The position numbers were made by a program, and so were the translations under genes. Shown in pieces: positions 15,250 through 24,363 of a DNA stretch of 64,000 nt. Origin of the DNA: Halodesulfovibrio sp. (lineage in GTDB: Bacteria; Desulfobacterota; Desulfovibrionia; Desulfovibrionales; Desulfovibrionaceae); the NCBI RefSeq assembly GCF_015482765.1, contig NZ_JADMLB010000016.1:1-64000 (forward strand). The letters run 5' to 3'. Within the stretch, counting starts at the first letter, position 1. Every line of letters begins with the position of its first letter. The notes below the pieces were generated by a model, which was given only the letters and a program-made list of their open reading frames with translations, did no database searches and was not told the DNA's origin.

Positions 15250-17757
15250 TTACGATGAACGTCGTAGAAGAATCTGGACAGTGCGGGCGAGCTCTTTCAA
15301 TTCGAAAGGCTTAAGCAAAACGCTTCGTATACCGCCTTCACCTTCGCTTATAGAGTCAATAGCATCAGAATAACCGGAGCAAAGAATTATTGGAACGTCT
15401 GGACGCAATACATGGACAGCCGCGGCAAGTTTATCACCGGTAAGTTTAGGCATAGTCTGATCAGTTACCAGTAAGTCATACTGGTGCGGTGCATTTCGAA
15501 AAGCGTCCAATGCTTTTGAAGGGTCATCGAACGTCTCTACTTCATACCCTAAATCCCGCAATGCAGAAGAATAGACGGTTACAAGATCCTGCTCATCATC
15601 AACAAGCATAATCCGCCCTTCGCCGCGTGTAATCGGCGCAGTGTTAAAGGAAGTTCCTTCTTGTTCACCACTGCTGTAGGGAAGCAAAATAGTAAAGCGT
15701 GTGCCCATACCCTCACTGCTCTCCACCGCAATATGACCGCGCATACTCGTAACAATACCATGAACCATGGAAAGCCCCATGCCAGTGCCTTCCCCTTTTG
15801 GTTTTGTTGTAAAAAACGGATCAAAAATTCGCCGGACATTCTGTGCAGAAATTCCTTCCCCTGTATCTTCTACGGTAAGCGATATGTACTTGCCAGATGG
15901 CAACCCGGTGAGCTTCGCCTTTTCAACATCAAGCTGTGTACTGCGGGTTCGCAAGGTTAACATTCCGCCATTAGTGCGCATAGCATACCCAGCATTAGTA
16001 CCGAGGTTCATAACAACCTGATGTAATTGGCTTGCATCAGCCATTACCGTACAGCCATCGGAAAGTTCACTTTTTATGGCAATAGTGGAAGGTAACGAAG
16101 ACCGTAAAAGCTGCAACACCTCTTCTGCCATCGCAGAAACATCAACAAGCACTTTCTCCGGTTTTCTCCGTCGGGAGAACACAAGAATCTGATGCACCAT
16201 AGCCCGAGCACGTTCCGCAACCTGCTGAATCCGCTCAAGGTTCACTTGAACACGGCTCCCCTTTTCTACAGCAGGGAGTGCAAGTTCTGCATATCCAGAA
16301 ATTGCCGCAATAATATTATTGAAGTCGTGAGCAATCCCCCCTGCCAACGTGCCTAGTTCCTCCAGCTTCTGACTCTGCTTAAGATGCTCTTCCATCTTAC
16401 GCTGCTCTGTCACATCACGAATAAGCTCCACTATGTTGATGAGCTTTCCGGTATCATCAAAAACCGGTGTTGCAGTAACTTCCGCCGAAATCTCTTCACC
16501 ACTTTTCTTTACGTAAACAGTTTCTCCACGCCAAACACCTCCACTACGCAAAACTCTCCACAAATCTTCAAAAAATTCCTGCGGATGTGCCTTCCCCCGC
16601 AGCATGGAAATGTGCCTTCCCAACATTTCTTCTTCTGTATATTGGGTAAGATGCAGCAAAGAGGCATTCACATATTCAAGAATACCATCGGTATCTAAAA
16701 TAAATATTCCATCTTCAGCTTGATCAAGAGCAGCCAGAAAGCGCGTTCTATCCTGCAATTCGCGTTTCAGCTCTCGAGTTCGCTCATTAACACGCTGCCT
16801 GAGCGTTCTGTTCCAAAAGATAATTGCGACAAATGCAAGCAGGGTAAAAGAAGCTACACTGACAACAATGTACCAAATGAACCTGCTGGAAAAGAGTGCA
16901 GAAAGATAATCCTGCTGCAAATGCACCCAGCGTTTTAGAATCCGTTCACGTTCCACAGGGGTAATGCTGTCCAATGCTTTCTGTAAAATATCTGCAAAGA
17001 CGGGCATATCTGAGCGAACTCCCATCCTGTAATACAGGCGGTAATCTGTGTAACCGGCAACACGTAAATTCGTAATCCCTTTATCTTCAATAAAATAACT
17101 GGCCTGAGGTAAAGAGATAATTGTGGCATCAATTTCATTAAATGAAACATGTAAGAGTGCAGCTAAATAGTTATACGTAGTCTGAACATGGAGGTTGGGA
17201 TAAAATTTTTCAACATACGAAAGAACGTCGTAGCCCTTGGGTAAAGCGAGATCCATTTCCTTTTCACTCATAACAGAGAGCGTCAGGGGTTCTTTTTCAC
17301 TCCTGTTTGCTAAAATTGCAGTCGATAACTCAAGGTACGGGTTGGTAAAGAGCATGAAATCTGTATTAGCAGGGTTTCCGGCAAATGCGGCAATAACATC
17401 AACCTTTCGCTGTTCGGCCAGTCGGAGCAGCTCCTGCATATTTGCAGGCTCCACCACCTTAAATTCTATATTAAGATCATCAGCAACCCGATGCATATAG
17501 TCAGCAACCATGCCGTGGTACTCACCCTGAGCATCCACAAATTCAAGTGGGCGGGTATCCGGCGTTACAGCCAAAACAATTGGGCGATCCAGCTTTGCAA
17601 GCCATTCCCTCTCTGAGTCTGACAAAGGATCTGTCAAACGTGTATTCTCATAAAAATACAAATAGACAGGAAGTGTTGCGCACAAAACAAGCAACAAAAA
17701 CAGTACAAGATACACCGGATTGGACTTCCGCAAAGAAGAAAATAGCTTACTGATCAT
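15250..17757 (-). CDS. Hybrid sensor histidine kinase with periplasmic solute-binding domain
   Basis: 835 residues. Domains in order: membrane segment (about 16-35); periplasmic SBP_bac_3-type domain (about 52-275, starting LDRPIVLAVTPDTRPLEFVD); second membrane segment (about 295-315); PAS domain (about 340-455); HisKA with the phospho-accepting histidine in GGIAHDFNNIIAAISGYAEL; HATPase with DTGEGIS and GEGTGMGLSMVHG; C-terminal receiver with LLVTDQTMPKLTG and the late KPFE lysine. It senses a solute outside and phosphorylates a receiver inside. It is divergent from an NtrC-type response regulator 279 bases away, which sits before a TRAP transporter operon, so the three probably form a transport-control circuit. 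No good ribosome-binding site precedes the ATG used. Confidence 0.9.
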   Translation of the reverse strand: MISKLFSSLRKSNPVYLVLFLLLVLCATLPVYLYFYENTRLTDPLSDSEREWLAKLDRPIVLAVTPDTRPLEFVDAQGEYHGMVADYMHRVADDLNIEFKVVEPANMQELLRLAEQRKVDVIAAFAGNPANTDFMLFTNPYLELSTAILANRSEKEPLTLSVMSEKEMDLALPKGYDVLSYVEKFYPNLHVQTTYNYLAALLHVSFNEIDATIISLPQASYFIEDKGITNLRVAGYTDYRLYYRMGVRSDMPVFADILQKALDSITPVERERILKRWVHLQQDYLSALFSSRFIWYIVVSVASFTLLAFVAIIFWNRTLRQRVNERTRELKRELQDRTRFLAALDQAEDGIFILDTDGILEYVNASLLHLTQYTEEEMLGRHISMLRGKAHPQEFFEDLWRVLRSGGVWRGETVYVKKSGEEISAEVTATPVFDDTGKLINIVELIRDVTEQRKMEEHLKQSQKLEELGTLAGGIAHDFNNIIAAISGYAELALPAVEKGSRVQVNLERIQQVAERARAMVHQILVFSRRRKPEKVLVDVSAMAEEVLQLLRSSLPSTIAIKSELSDGCTVMADASQLHQVVMNLGTNAGYAMRTNGGMLTLRTRSTQLDVEKAKLTGLPSGKYISLTVEDTGEGISAQNVRRIFDPFFTTKPKGEGTGMGLSMVHGIVTSMRGHIAVESSEGMGTRFTILLPYSSGEQEGTSFNTAPITRGEGRIMLVDDEQDLVTVYSSALRDLGYEVETFDDPSKALDAFRNAPHQYDLLVTDQTMPKLTGDKLAAAVHVLRPDVPIILCSGYSDAIDSISEGEGGIRSVLLKPFELKELARTVQILLRRSS

Positions 17758-18036
17758 AACAATATATTTTGTATAAAGGTTGGTAATACTGCATACTAAA
17801 GATCTACAGAGTGTTCTGAATCAAAACCTGTTTTTTTATATTCTTCATTTTTGTCCATTTACTACTAATACCGTATTATATTTGAATCGCTTGATTAATA
17901 GAGTCGCCTCGTTTACTAAAATCTGCCCTTGCGGGGTACATATGGTATTTGCAAACATACGTAGAGTATCTTCCACTTCCATATGTTTTTGCATCACCAA
18001 AGCGATGCACACCACTTGAGAACAGCTGGAGCCGTG

Positions 18037-19479
18037 ATGTTTCGTATTCTGATAATAGATGATGACCCGAACATTTCCACCATCATATCACAACTGGCAG
18101 AAGACAACGGGTATATGCCTGCAACCGCCAGTAACCTTACTGATGGTCTTTCCATTTTGGAAACAGCATCCTTCGACCTTGTTTTTCTGGATGTTCGCCT
18201 TCCAGATGGCAGCGGCTTAACAGCACTTCCCCGTATCCGTTCTTCAAAAGGACAACCCGACGTCATCATAATAACCGGCGCGGGAGATCCGGACGGTGCA
18301 GAACTTGCGATTCAAAACGGCGCTTGGGACTACATTGAAAAAGGCAGCAGCCTCAAACAGATTACATTCTCCATGGAACGCGCCCTTAAGTTTAGAGAAC
18401 GCAACAAAGAATGGTCTGAACGTATCATAAAACGAGACTCTCTTATCGGAGACAGTCCCGCTCTTCACTCTGTTCTTGAAAACCTTTCTGTAGCAGCAAC
18501 AGGTGACGCAAGTGTCCTCATCACTGGTGAAACAGGAACAGGAAAAGAGGTTGTTGCCCGCACAGTTCATGAAAACAGCAACCGTGCTGAAGGGCCTTTT
18601 GTTGTGCTCGACTGTGCGTCTATTCCGGAAAACCTTGTAGAAGGTGAACTCTTCGGCCACATTAAAGGCTCTTTCACAGGTGCGACCACATCCCAAAAAG
18701 GTGTTATCGAACAAGCTGACGGCGGCACTCTTTTCCTCGACGAAGTCGGTGAACTCCCCCTTCCAACTCAATCTGCATTTTTACGTGTTTTGCAAGAAAA
18801 ACGATACCGCCCGATCGGATCAACCTCTGAAAAAACAAGTAACTTTCGCCTCGTTGCAGCTACAAATAGAAATCTTGAAAAAATGTGTGAAGAAGGCACA
18901 TTCCGCACCGACCTCTATTATCGACTGAAGTCATGCTCAATGGAAATTCCCCCGTTGCGTAACAGGCTTGAAGATGTTCCTGCATTAGCAGAATTCCATA
19001 CAGCCCGTCTTTGCACAAAGTACAACACCTCTCCCAAACAACTCTCTAAAGAGCTTCTTGCCCCCCTCATGCATTATGAATGGCCGGGCAATGTTCGTGA
19101 GCTTGTACAGACACTTGAACGTACTATTATGCGTGCAAAAGGTGAACCAACACTTTATCCGGAACACCTGCCTGTAGACATTCGTGCCCGTGCAGCAGGC
19201 AAGATGCTGCGCCCTTCTGAGCACGCAGCACCTGAACTGAAAAAGGACGACTCAAGCATTCTTGAACCAGTTCCTGCCGATGTTATCAGTTCACTCTTCA
19301 GCGGTGAGTTCCCGTCATTCAAAACATTCCGCACAACCTGCATCGCACAAATCGAAAAAGTCTATCTAGAAAATCTTATTCGTCAGGCAAACGGTTCTAT
19401 CAAAGAAGCCTGCAAACTTTCCGGTCTTTCACGCACCAGATTATATGTATTGATGAAAGAACACGACATATCCAGATAA
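18037..19479 (+). CDS. NtrC-type sigma-54 response regulator (REC, AAA+, HTH)
   Basis: 480 residues from the ATG at 18037, chosen because GGAG lies about seven bases before it and the protein then starts MFRILIIDDDPNIS, the usual receiver opening; an in-frame ATG 54 bases upstream adds unrelated residues. The phospho-acceptor is Asp52 (DLVFLDVRLPDG). AAA+ domain: Walker A GETGTGKEVV, sigma-54 loop reading GSFTGA instead of the usual GAFTGA, Walker B LFLDEVGELP, and PPLRNRLEDVP. The C-terminal helix-turn-helix includes EACKLSGLSRTRLYVLM. It likely receives phosphate from the divergent hybrid kinase and turns on the TRAP operon through the four palindromic sites downstream. Seven bases after its stop the first of those sites begins. 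Confidence 0.93.
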   Translation: MFRILIIDDDPNISTIISQLAEDNGYMPATASNLTDGLSILETASFDLVFLDVRLPDGSGLTALPRIRSSKGQPDVIIITGAGDPDGAELAIQNGAWDYIEKGSSLKQITFSMERALKFRERNKEWSERIIKRDSLIGDSPALHSVLENLSVAATGDASVLITGETGTGKEVVARTVHENSNRAEGPFVVLDCASIPENLVEGELFGHIKGSFTGATTSQKGVIEQADGGTLFLDEVGELPLPTQSAFLRVLQEKRYRPIGSTSEKTSNFRLVAATNRNLEKMCEEGTFRTDLYYRLKSCSMEIPPLRNRLEDVPALAEFHTARLCTKYNTSPKQLSKELLAPLMHYEWPGNVRELVQTLERTIMRAKGEPTLYPEHLPVDIRARAAGKMLRPSEHAAPELKKDDSSILEPVPADVISSLFSGEFPSFKTFRTTCIAQIEKVYLENLIRQANGSIKEACKLSGLSRTRLYVLMKEHDISR

Positions 19480-19485
19480 TGTCCT

Positions 19486-19536
19486 GTTCACTTTTTATGA
19501 ACTGTTGTTGTTTCAATATGTTCACTTTTACGAAAC
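19486..19536. promoter_or_regulatory. Distal pair of 17-bp enhancer sites
   Basis: GTTCACTTTTTATGAAC (19486-19502) and GTTCACTTTTACGAAAC (19520-19536), centres 34 bases apart, about 430-460 bases upstream of the predicted TRAP start. They share the sequence of the proximal pair near 19.8 kb and are probably bound by the adjacent sigma-54 response regulator. Confidence 0.65.
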
Positions 19537-19795
19537 ATATTGTTTGATTACACAGTTCAGACTTATCCTTCAGCCTCTCCATTCCCTAAAAACTTCTTCT
19601 GCCTTTTATTGGCAGCACTCTCTGCATCTGTAGAAAAAATTTTGCAGAACAATTCTCTGAGTGCTCATTCCATTTTCTTTTTTCTCATCTCCCTCTCAAC
19701 GAGAAGCCTTCATCTAAAACGATGACGAATATAAAAAATGTTTTCTGTTTAAAAACAAGCTGTTAACCAAAAAAACTTTGCATACACCATGTTGT

Positions 19796-19843
19796 GTCCC
19801 GTTTTTATGAACATAAAGCGCATTGTATCCCGCTTTTGTGAAC
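19796..19843. promoter_or_regulatory. Proximal pair of 17-bp enhancer sites
   Basis: GTCCCGTTTTTATGAAC (19796-19812) and ATCCCGCTTTTGTGAAC (19827-19843), centres 31 bases (three helical turns) apart, about 152 and 121 bases upstream of the predicted TRAP transcription start. With the distal pair they give the consensus RTYCRCTTTTTRTGAAC. Confidence 0.7.
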
Positions 19844-19929
19844 ACTTTTTTTATCCTTTTGTTCATTTTTTCAGAGCAAAAAACATCAAAGATGCAGCAT
19901 CATGCTGGAAAAAAACATTTTTTTTCACA

Positions 19930-19945
19930 TGGCACACTCTACGCA
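19930..19945 (+). promoter_or_regulatory. Sigma-54 promoter of the TRAP/serine dehydratase operon
   Basis: TGGCACA-N4-ACGCA: a perfect -24 box and a -12 box with the essential GC, GG and GC ten bases apart. Predicted transcription start near 19956, 79 bases before the dctP-type ATG. Confidence 0.75.
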
Positions 19946-20034
19946 ATAAGAGAGCCGTGAGCAGCGATGCTCGCAAGGGAGGAGGGCTCTGAAGCTACTC
20001 AGAGTCAGATCAACAAATCTTAGGAGTTACTGTA

Positions 20035-21060
20035 ATGAAACGTTTTGCTGCACTTATGCTTTGTTTTGCAGCTGCACTTGGTCTTACCGCATGTACCGGC
20101 GGAGACGATCAGGCAGCAACAAAGAAAAATGAAAAAGTTGTTCTCAAACTTGCTACCCAGCATCCAACCGAGCACATGGCTCAAAAGTCTGCTGAACGCA
20201 TTAAAGCCCGTGTTGAGAAAGAAACCAACGGCCGTATCGAAGTTAAAATTTACCCTGCCAACCAGCTTGGTGATGCAAGCCAGCTTTACGAAGAAGTTAT
20301 CCGCGGTTCTATTGATATCGCACACATCACCGTACCGGATCAGTTTGATGCACGTCTCGGTGTAGGCTTCCTTCCATTTATTGCACGCGACTACGAACAG
20401 GCTCGTAAAGTATACGATAAAGACGCATTCCTGCCGAAAGAAATGGCTAAAATGCATGACGCTCTCGGCGTTAAATTCCTTGGCTACTACGGTGAAGGTT
20501 TCATCGGTGTAGGCACAGTTAAACCTCTTCAGAATGCAAACAAAGCCGGCGTGGAAAAAGGTTTCATGATCCGCGTACCAGGTCTTGATGTATTCAAATT
20601 CGGTGCAGAAGAACTCGGTTTCCGTACTTCTTCCCTTCCATACACCGATACCTACTCCGCATTGCAGACCGGCGTTGTTGACGGCTGGCTCGGCGGTCCT
20701 CCAAACCTTAACTACCTCGGCTTCCGCGATGTAATTAAGCACTACTACCAGTACAACGTAAACTTTGAGTCTACTCAGTACGTAATGAACAAAAAACTCT
20801 TCGCAGGCATGTCTGCAGAAGATCAGAAAATTATCGAATCCGCATTTAGTGACGAATCTCAGAACTCTTTCCTCATGGCTGAAAGCGAAGACGAAATGTA
20901 CCGCAAAAAGCTTGCTGAAGAAGGTATTGAAGTAATTATGTTCACTACTCAGGAACTTGAGCAGATGGCTGACTATGTTCGCGCAAAAGCATGGCCTCGC
21001 CTTGAGAAAAACCTCACTCCTGAGCTGCTCGACGGTATTAAAGCCTCTTACAACAACTAA
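20035..21060 (+). CDS. dctP: TRAP transporter solute-binding protein (DctP family)
   Basis: 341 residues. The N-terminus MKRFAALMLCFAAALGLTAC is a lipoprotein signal with the modified cysteine at residue 20. The mature part is a DctP-type binding protein: KLATQHPTEHMAQKSAERIK near the start, the carboxylate-binding arginine in MIRVPGLDVFKFGAEELG near 180 and the VVDGWLGGPPN segment near 220. It captures an organic-acid-like solute outside the inner membrane and hands it to the DctQM permease. TAGGAG eight bases before the ATG. First gene of the operon after the sigma-54 promoter, and separated from dctQ by a strong hairpin that should raise its level relative to the permease. The serine dehydratase in the same operon hints at a serine-like or hydroxy-acid substrate. 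Confidence 0.93.
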   Translation: MKRFAALMLCFAAALGLTACTGGDDQAATKKNEKVVLKLATQHPTEHMAQKSAERIKARVEKETNGRIEVKIYPANQLGDASQLYEEVIRGSIDIAHITVPDQFDARLGVGFLPFIARDYEQARKVYDKDAFLPKEMAKMHDALGVKFLGYYGEGFIGVGTVKPLQNANKAGVEKGFMIRVPGLDVFKFGAEELGFRTSSLPYTDTYSALQTGVVDGWLGGPPNLNYLGFRDVIKHYYQYNVNFESTQYVMNKKLFAGMSAEDQKIIESAFSDESQNSFLMAESEDEMYRKKLAEEGIEVIMFTTQELEQMADYVRAKAWPRLEKNLTPELLDGIKASYNN

Positions 21061-21088
21061 GACATACCGACTAAGTTCTAACCTTACC

Positions 21089-21121
21089 CGGCGGTGCGGC
21101 GTGCCGCACCGCCGACTTTTT
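21089..21121 (+). terminator. Attenuating terminator between dctP and dctQ
   Basis: Twelve-pair GC-rich stem CGGCGGTGCGGC (21089-21100) / GCCGCACCGCCG (21103-21114), followed by A-C and a run of six U. It lies 28 bases after the dctP stop inside the operon, so it probably acts as a partial terminator and message stabiliser. Confidence 0.8.
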
Positions 21122-21147
21122 TCTGAGTAGTTCAAGGGATAATTACG

Positions 21148-21681
21148 ATGAATACATCTTTGAAAAATGCACTAAGCATTCCATGGAAAGGACTTGGACT
21201 TTTCCAAAAAACCATTATGGCATCTACCAGCATCATTATTGTTGGGATGATCTGCTACACCATCGTCGTCCGATATGTTTTCGGCTCTGACTTCTACGGT
21301 TCAGAAGAACTTATTTCCATGCTGGCTTTCTGGCTCTACTTTATGGGCGCTGCACAGGGAAGCCGCGAAAAAAGCCAAATTTCTGCCGACCTGCTCTCTT
21401 GCTACATAAAAAATGATCGCACTCGTGGCGCAGTTCTGCTGTTCAAAGACGCCATAACCTGCGGCATCTGTCTTCTGTTCACGTTCTGGGCACTGCAGTT
21501 TGTTTCATGGGCTCTGGTCATGAATCCAAAGTCTCCGGTTTTCCGTCTGCCAATGCTTATTCCTCAAGCTGCTGTCGGGCTGGGTTTTGTTCTCATGTCT
21601 TTGTACCACGTTACATACTTTGTACAGGATCTTATCGCCTACGTTAAAGGTGAACGATTCGGCTGCACGGGGGATTTTTAA
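21148..21681 (+). CDS. dctQ: TRAP transporter small permease (DctQ family)
   Basis: 177 residues with four predicted membrane segments, typical of DctQ. RYVFGSDFYGSEELISMLAF is the conserved family stretch in the second segment region, followed by SREKSQISADLL. The small subunit pairs with DctM in the inner membrane to accept solute from DctP and drives uptake with the sodium gradient. AAGGGA is upstream of the ATG, and the stop codon is directly followed by the dctM start. Confidence 0.92.
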   Translation: MNTSLKNALSIPWKGLGLFQKTIMASTSIIIVGMICYTIVVRYVFGSDFYGSEELISMLAFWLYFMGAAQGSREKSQISADLLSCYIKNDRTRGAVLLFKDAITCGICLLFTFWALQFVSWALVMNPKSPVFRLPMLIPQAAVGLGFVLMSLYHVTYFVQDLIAYVKGERFGCTGDF

Positions 21682-22983
21682 ATGTCTATCACAATTGCAA
21701 TTGCAATCGGCATTCTGGTTTTCACCCTTTTCATCGGTGTACCAATTCCGTTTGCGTTCTTCAGTTCTGCTGCATATCTAATTTTTCAAGGCGGCTATGA
21801 CCCTAGCTTCTTGCTGCCTTACGGTTTCGCTAAAATGAACTCCGTTGTTCTGCTCACTATTCCGCTCTTTATTATGGCGGGCGGAGTTATGGACAAAGGA
21901 GGAATCGGTGACAAACTTATCGACGTTGTAGACGTTATTGCCGGTCGCATCCGCGGCGGTCTCGGCGTTGTATGCGTTATCACCTGTGCAATTTTCGGTG
22001 CAGTATCCGGTTCTTCATCCGCAACAGTTTCCTGCATCGGCTCCATCATGATGCCTAAGCTTAAACGCGCCGGCTATCCTACCGGACATGCTGCGGCGCT
22101 CCTCGCAAGTTCAGGTGTACTCGGTATCCTCATTCCGCCTTCCATGCTGATGATTCTTTACGCATGGATGGGAAACCAGTCCGTCCTTGCCTGCTTCCTC
22201 GCAGCATTTGTTCCGGGTGTGATTCTTACTACGCTTCTTAGTCTCGTTAACCTGTACATGTTGCGTAACAACAAAAATATTCAAGTTGCAGACCATGGCG
22301 ACTTTGTTACCACAAGTAAGCTTTTCGTAAAAAAAGGCGCTAAAGCTTCTCCTGCTCTGATGATGCCTGTAATTATCCTCGGCGGTATTTACGGCGGTAT
22401 TATGACACCAACTGAAGCGGCTGCGGCTGCGGTTCTTTATGCTATTCCAGTAGCACTTTTCGTATACCGCGGACTGAAAGCACGTGACCTTATGAAGACA
22501 CTTATTGAATCTGCCACAACCACCGGTGTTATTATGGCAATGACATTTGCGGTTATGATTCTTTCCCGTCTGTACATTATGGAAGACCTGCCGTCTCAGG
22601 TAATGGCTGTGTTAACCTCTGTCTCCGAAAACAAGTACGTCATTCTTATGATGATCAACGTCTTCATGCTTATCATGGGTATGCTTATGGACGACGTTTC
22701 CGGCGTACTTCTTGGCACACCGTTGTTATTGCCTCTGGTAACTCAGCTGGGTGTTGATCCAATTCACTTTGCAGCCATCATGGGTGTTAACCTCGGGATG
22801 GGTAACGTAACCCCGCCGACAGCGCCTCTGCTTTACCTTTCCGGACGTATCTCCGGCGCACGGGTAAACACCATGCTGAAGCCGACCATCATACTTATTC
22901 TGTTTGCATGGCTGCCGACCCTGCTCATTACAACATACATTCCTGAAGTTTCCCTCTGGCTTGTAAACCTTGCTATGGGATAA
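21682..22983 (+). CDS. dctM: TRAP transporter large permease (DctM family)
   Basis: 433 residues, the usual DctM length, with about twelve hydrophobic segments. Family stretches include FGAVSGSSSATVSCIGSIM near 97, GVLGILIPPSMLMILYAW near 150 and VNLGMGNVTPPTAPLLYL near 370. It forms the sodium-coupled translocation channel for the DctP-bound solute. The ATG follows the dctQ stop with no gap, so translation is coupled; the serine dehydratase gene starts 12 bases after its stop. Confidence 0.94.
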   Translation: MSITIAIAIGILVFTLFIGVPIPFAFFSSAAYLIFQGGYDPSFLLPYGFAKMNSVVLLTIPLFIMAGGVMDKGGIGDKLIDVVDVIAGRIRGGLGVVCVITCAIFGAVSGSSSATVSCIGSIMMPKLKRAGYPTGHAAALLASSGVLGILIPPSMLMILYAWMGNQSVLACFLAAFVPGVILTTLLSLVNLYMLRNNKNIQVADHGDFVTTSKLFVKKGAKASPALMMPVIILGGIYGGIMTPTEAAAAAVLYAIPVALFVYRGLKARDLMKTLIESATTTGVIMAMTFAVMILSRLYIMEDLPSQVMAVLTSVSENKYVILMMINVFMLIMGMLMDDVSGVLLGTPLLLPLVTQLGVDPIHFAAIMGVNLGMGNVTPPTAPLLYLSGRISGARVNTMLKPTIILILFAWLPTLLITTYIPEVSLWLVNLAMG

Positions 22984-22995
22984 GGAGAACTTCAT

Positions 22996-24231
22996 ATGCA
23001 GAGTATCAAAGAACTTTACCGTATAGGTCTTGGTCCTTCCTCTTCGCACACAATGGGACCCAAATTTGCCGCAGAGCGTTTTCTTGCTGCACATCCCAAT
23101 GCTGCAAGCTTCAGAGTCCACCTGTTTGAAAGTATGGGTGCCACTGGCAAAGGGCACCTCACAGACTGGGCTATTCTGCAAGTTCTCGGTGATGAAAAGA
23201 CAGAGATCGTATGGCGCCCGGAGGACAAGCTTCCTGACCATCCGAACGGAATGCTCTTTGAGGCTCTGGACGCTGATGGAAATGTTATCGCGGATTACAC
23301 CGTCTACTCAGTCGGTGGCGGTGCATTACGCGAACCCGGTACACAAGGTGAAGCAACAGCACCTGTCTATGGTTTGACAACAATGGCTTCTATTATGAAG
23401 CACTGTTCAGACTCAGGGCTCACCTACTGGGAATACGTTGAACATTGTGAAGGCCCCGAGATATGGGATTTCCTTAAAGAAGTGTGGACAGTTATGTCCG
23501 CATCTATTGAAAACGGACTCTCAAATCAAGGTGTCCTTCCGGGCTCCATCGGTCTTCGTCGTCAAGCATGGAACTATTTGAAAAAAAGTAAACTTGCCGG
23601 AAAAGTTCTTCAACAGACCGGACTGGTAACAGCCTATGCGCTGGCAGTTTCAGAAGAAAATGCAGGTGGTGGAACAATTGTAACGGCACCTACATGTGGA
23701 TCATGCGGAATTGTTCCGGCCGTACTTCGCTACCTTCAAGAGCAACATGACGCGACAGAAACAGACATCCTTCGTGCCCTTGCAACAGCAGCACTCTTTG
23801 GAAACGTCATCAAACACAATGGTTCCATTTCCGGTGCTGAGGTTGGATGTCAGGGGGAAGTGGGTTCTGCCTGCTCCATGGCAGCTGCAGCTGCAACGCA
23901 GCTTCTGGGGGGATCAATCAAACAGATTGAGTACGCTGCAGAAATGGGGTTGGAACATCACTTAGGACTCACATGTGACCCTGTTGACGGCCTTGTTCAA
24001 ATTCCTTGCATTGAACGAAACGCATGCGCAGCAACACGCGCAATCTCTCTTGCGGAAATGACGCTCTTCTCAGACGGCTCCCATCATATTCCGTTTGATG
24101 AAGTGGTGGCAGTTATGACCAAAACGGGTCATGACCTCCCGAGTCTCTACCGTGAAACATCAACCGGAGGCCTTGCGGTCGCATATGCAGACAGAAAGTC
24201 ATGCGGCGGCTGTACAGCCTGCGGATCATAA
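22996..24231 (+). CDS. L-serine ammonia-lyase, iron-sulfur type, single chain
   Basis: 411 residues, close to but shorter than E. coli SdaA (about 454). N-terminal hallmark LYRIGLGPSSSHTMGP at residues 7-22 and FESMGATGKGHLTDW near 44; the catalytic part shows TAPTCGSCGIVPAVLRY near 232, VGCQGEVGSACSMAAAAATQ and the cluster region LTCDPVDGLVQIPCIERNAC. The protein ends in a cysteine-rich tail SCGGCTACGS; in this family the C-terminal cysteine enters the active site of a neighbouring chain as a cluster ligand or guard. It converts L-serine to pyruvate and ammonia in the cytoplasm with an oxygen-sensitive 4Fe-4S cluster. AAGGAG before the ATG. Last gene of the TRAP operon, which suggests the transporter imports serine or a compound yielding serine. 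Confidence 0.93.
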   Translation: MQSIKELYRIGLGPSSSHTMGPKFAAERFLAAHPNAASFRVHLFESMGATGKGHLTDWAILQVLGDEKTEIVWRPEDKLPDHPNGMLFEALDADGNVIADYTVYSVGGGALREPGTQGEATAPVYGLTTMASIMKHCSDSGLTYWEYVEHCEGPEIWDFLKEVWTVMSASIENGLSNQGVLPGSIGLRRQAWNYLKKSKLAGKVLQQTGLVTAYALAVSEENAGGGTIVTAPTCGSCGIVPAVLRYLQEQHDATETDILRALATAALFGNVIKHNGSISGAEVGCQGEVGSACSMAAAAATQLLGGSIKQIEYAAEMGLEHHLGLTCDPVDGLVQIPCIERNACAATRAISLAEMTLFSDGSHHIPFDEVVAVMTKTGHDLPSLYRETSTGGLAVAYADRKSCGGCTACGS

Positions 24232-24249
24232 GGGACCCCTCTTACGCTT

Positions 24250-24341
24250 ACAGAGTCCTGTGAGGCGTGCAGTACGTTTCAATTGTTCATCCCTATTGAA
24301 GCAACACCACCCACAAGGTTGCTGCACCAAAGAGACTCTGT
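24250..24341 (+). ncRNA. Structured three-way-junction region downstream of the serine dehydratase
   Basis: Outer arms ACAGAGTC (24250-24257) and GACTCTGT (24334-24341) enclose two hairpins, TTCAAT/ATTGAA (24278-24283, 24295-24300) and GCAAC/GTTGC (24301-24305, 24318-24322). A strong terminator follows at 24364. It may be a structured 3' untranslated region or a processed small RNA. Predicted by eye only; no family recognised. Confidence 0.35.
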
Positions 24342-24363
24342 CAGCCTAAGACATATAGAGCAC

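Noticed and set aside
18244-18771. A long minus-strand frame across the response regulator
   Set aside because: Same reason: a shadow of the AAA+ gene with no independent start signal.
20020-21135. A 371-codon open frame on the minus strand across dctP
   Set aside because: It is the exact antisense of a well-supported TRAP binding-protein gene. No family match, no ribosome-binding site, and the composition follows from the codon bias of the sense strand.
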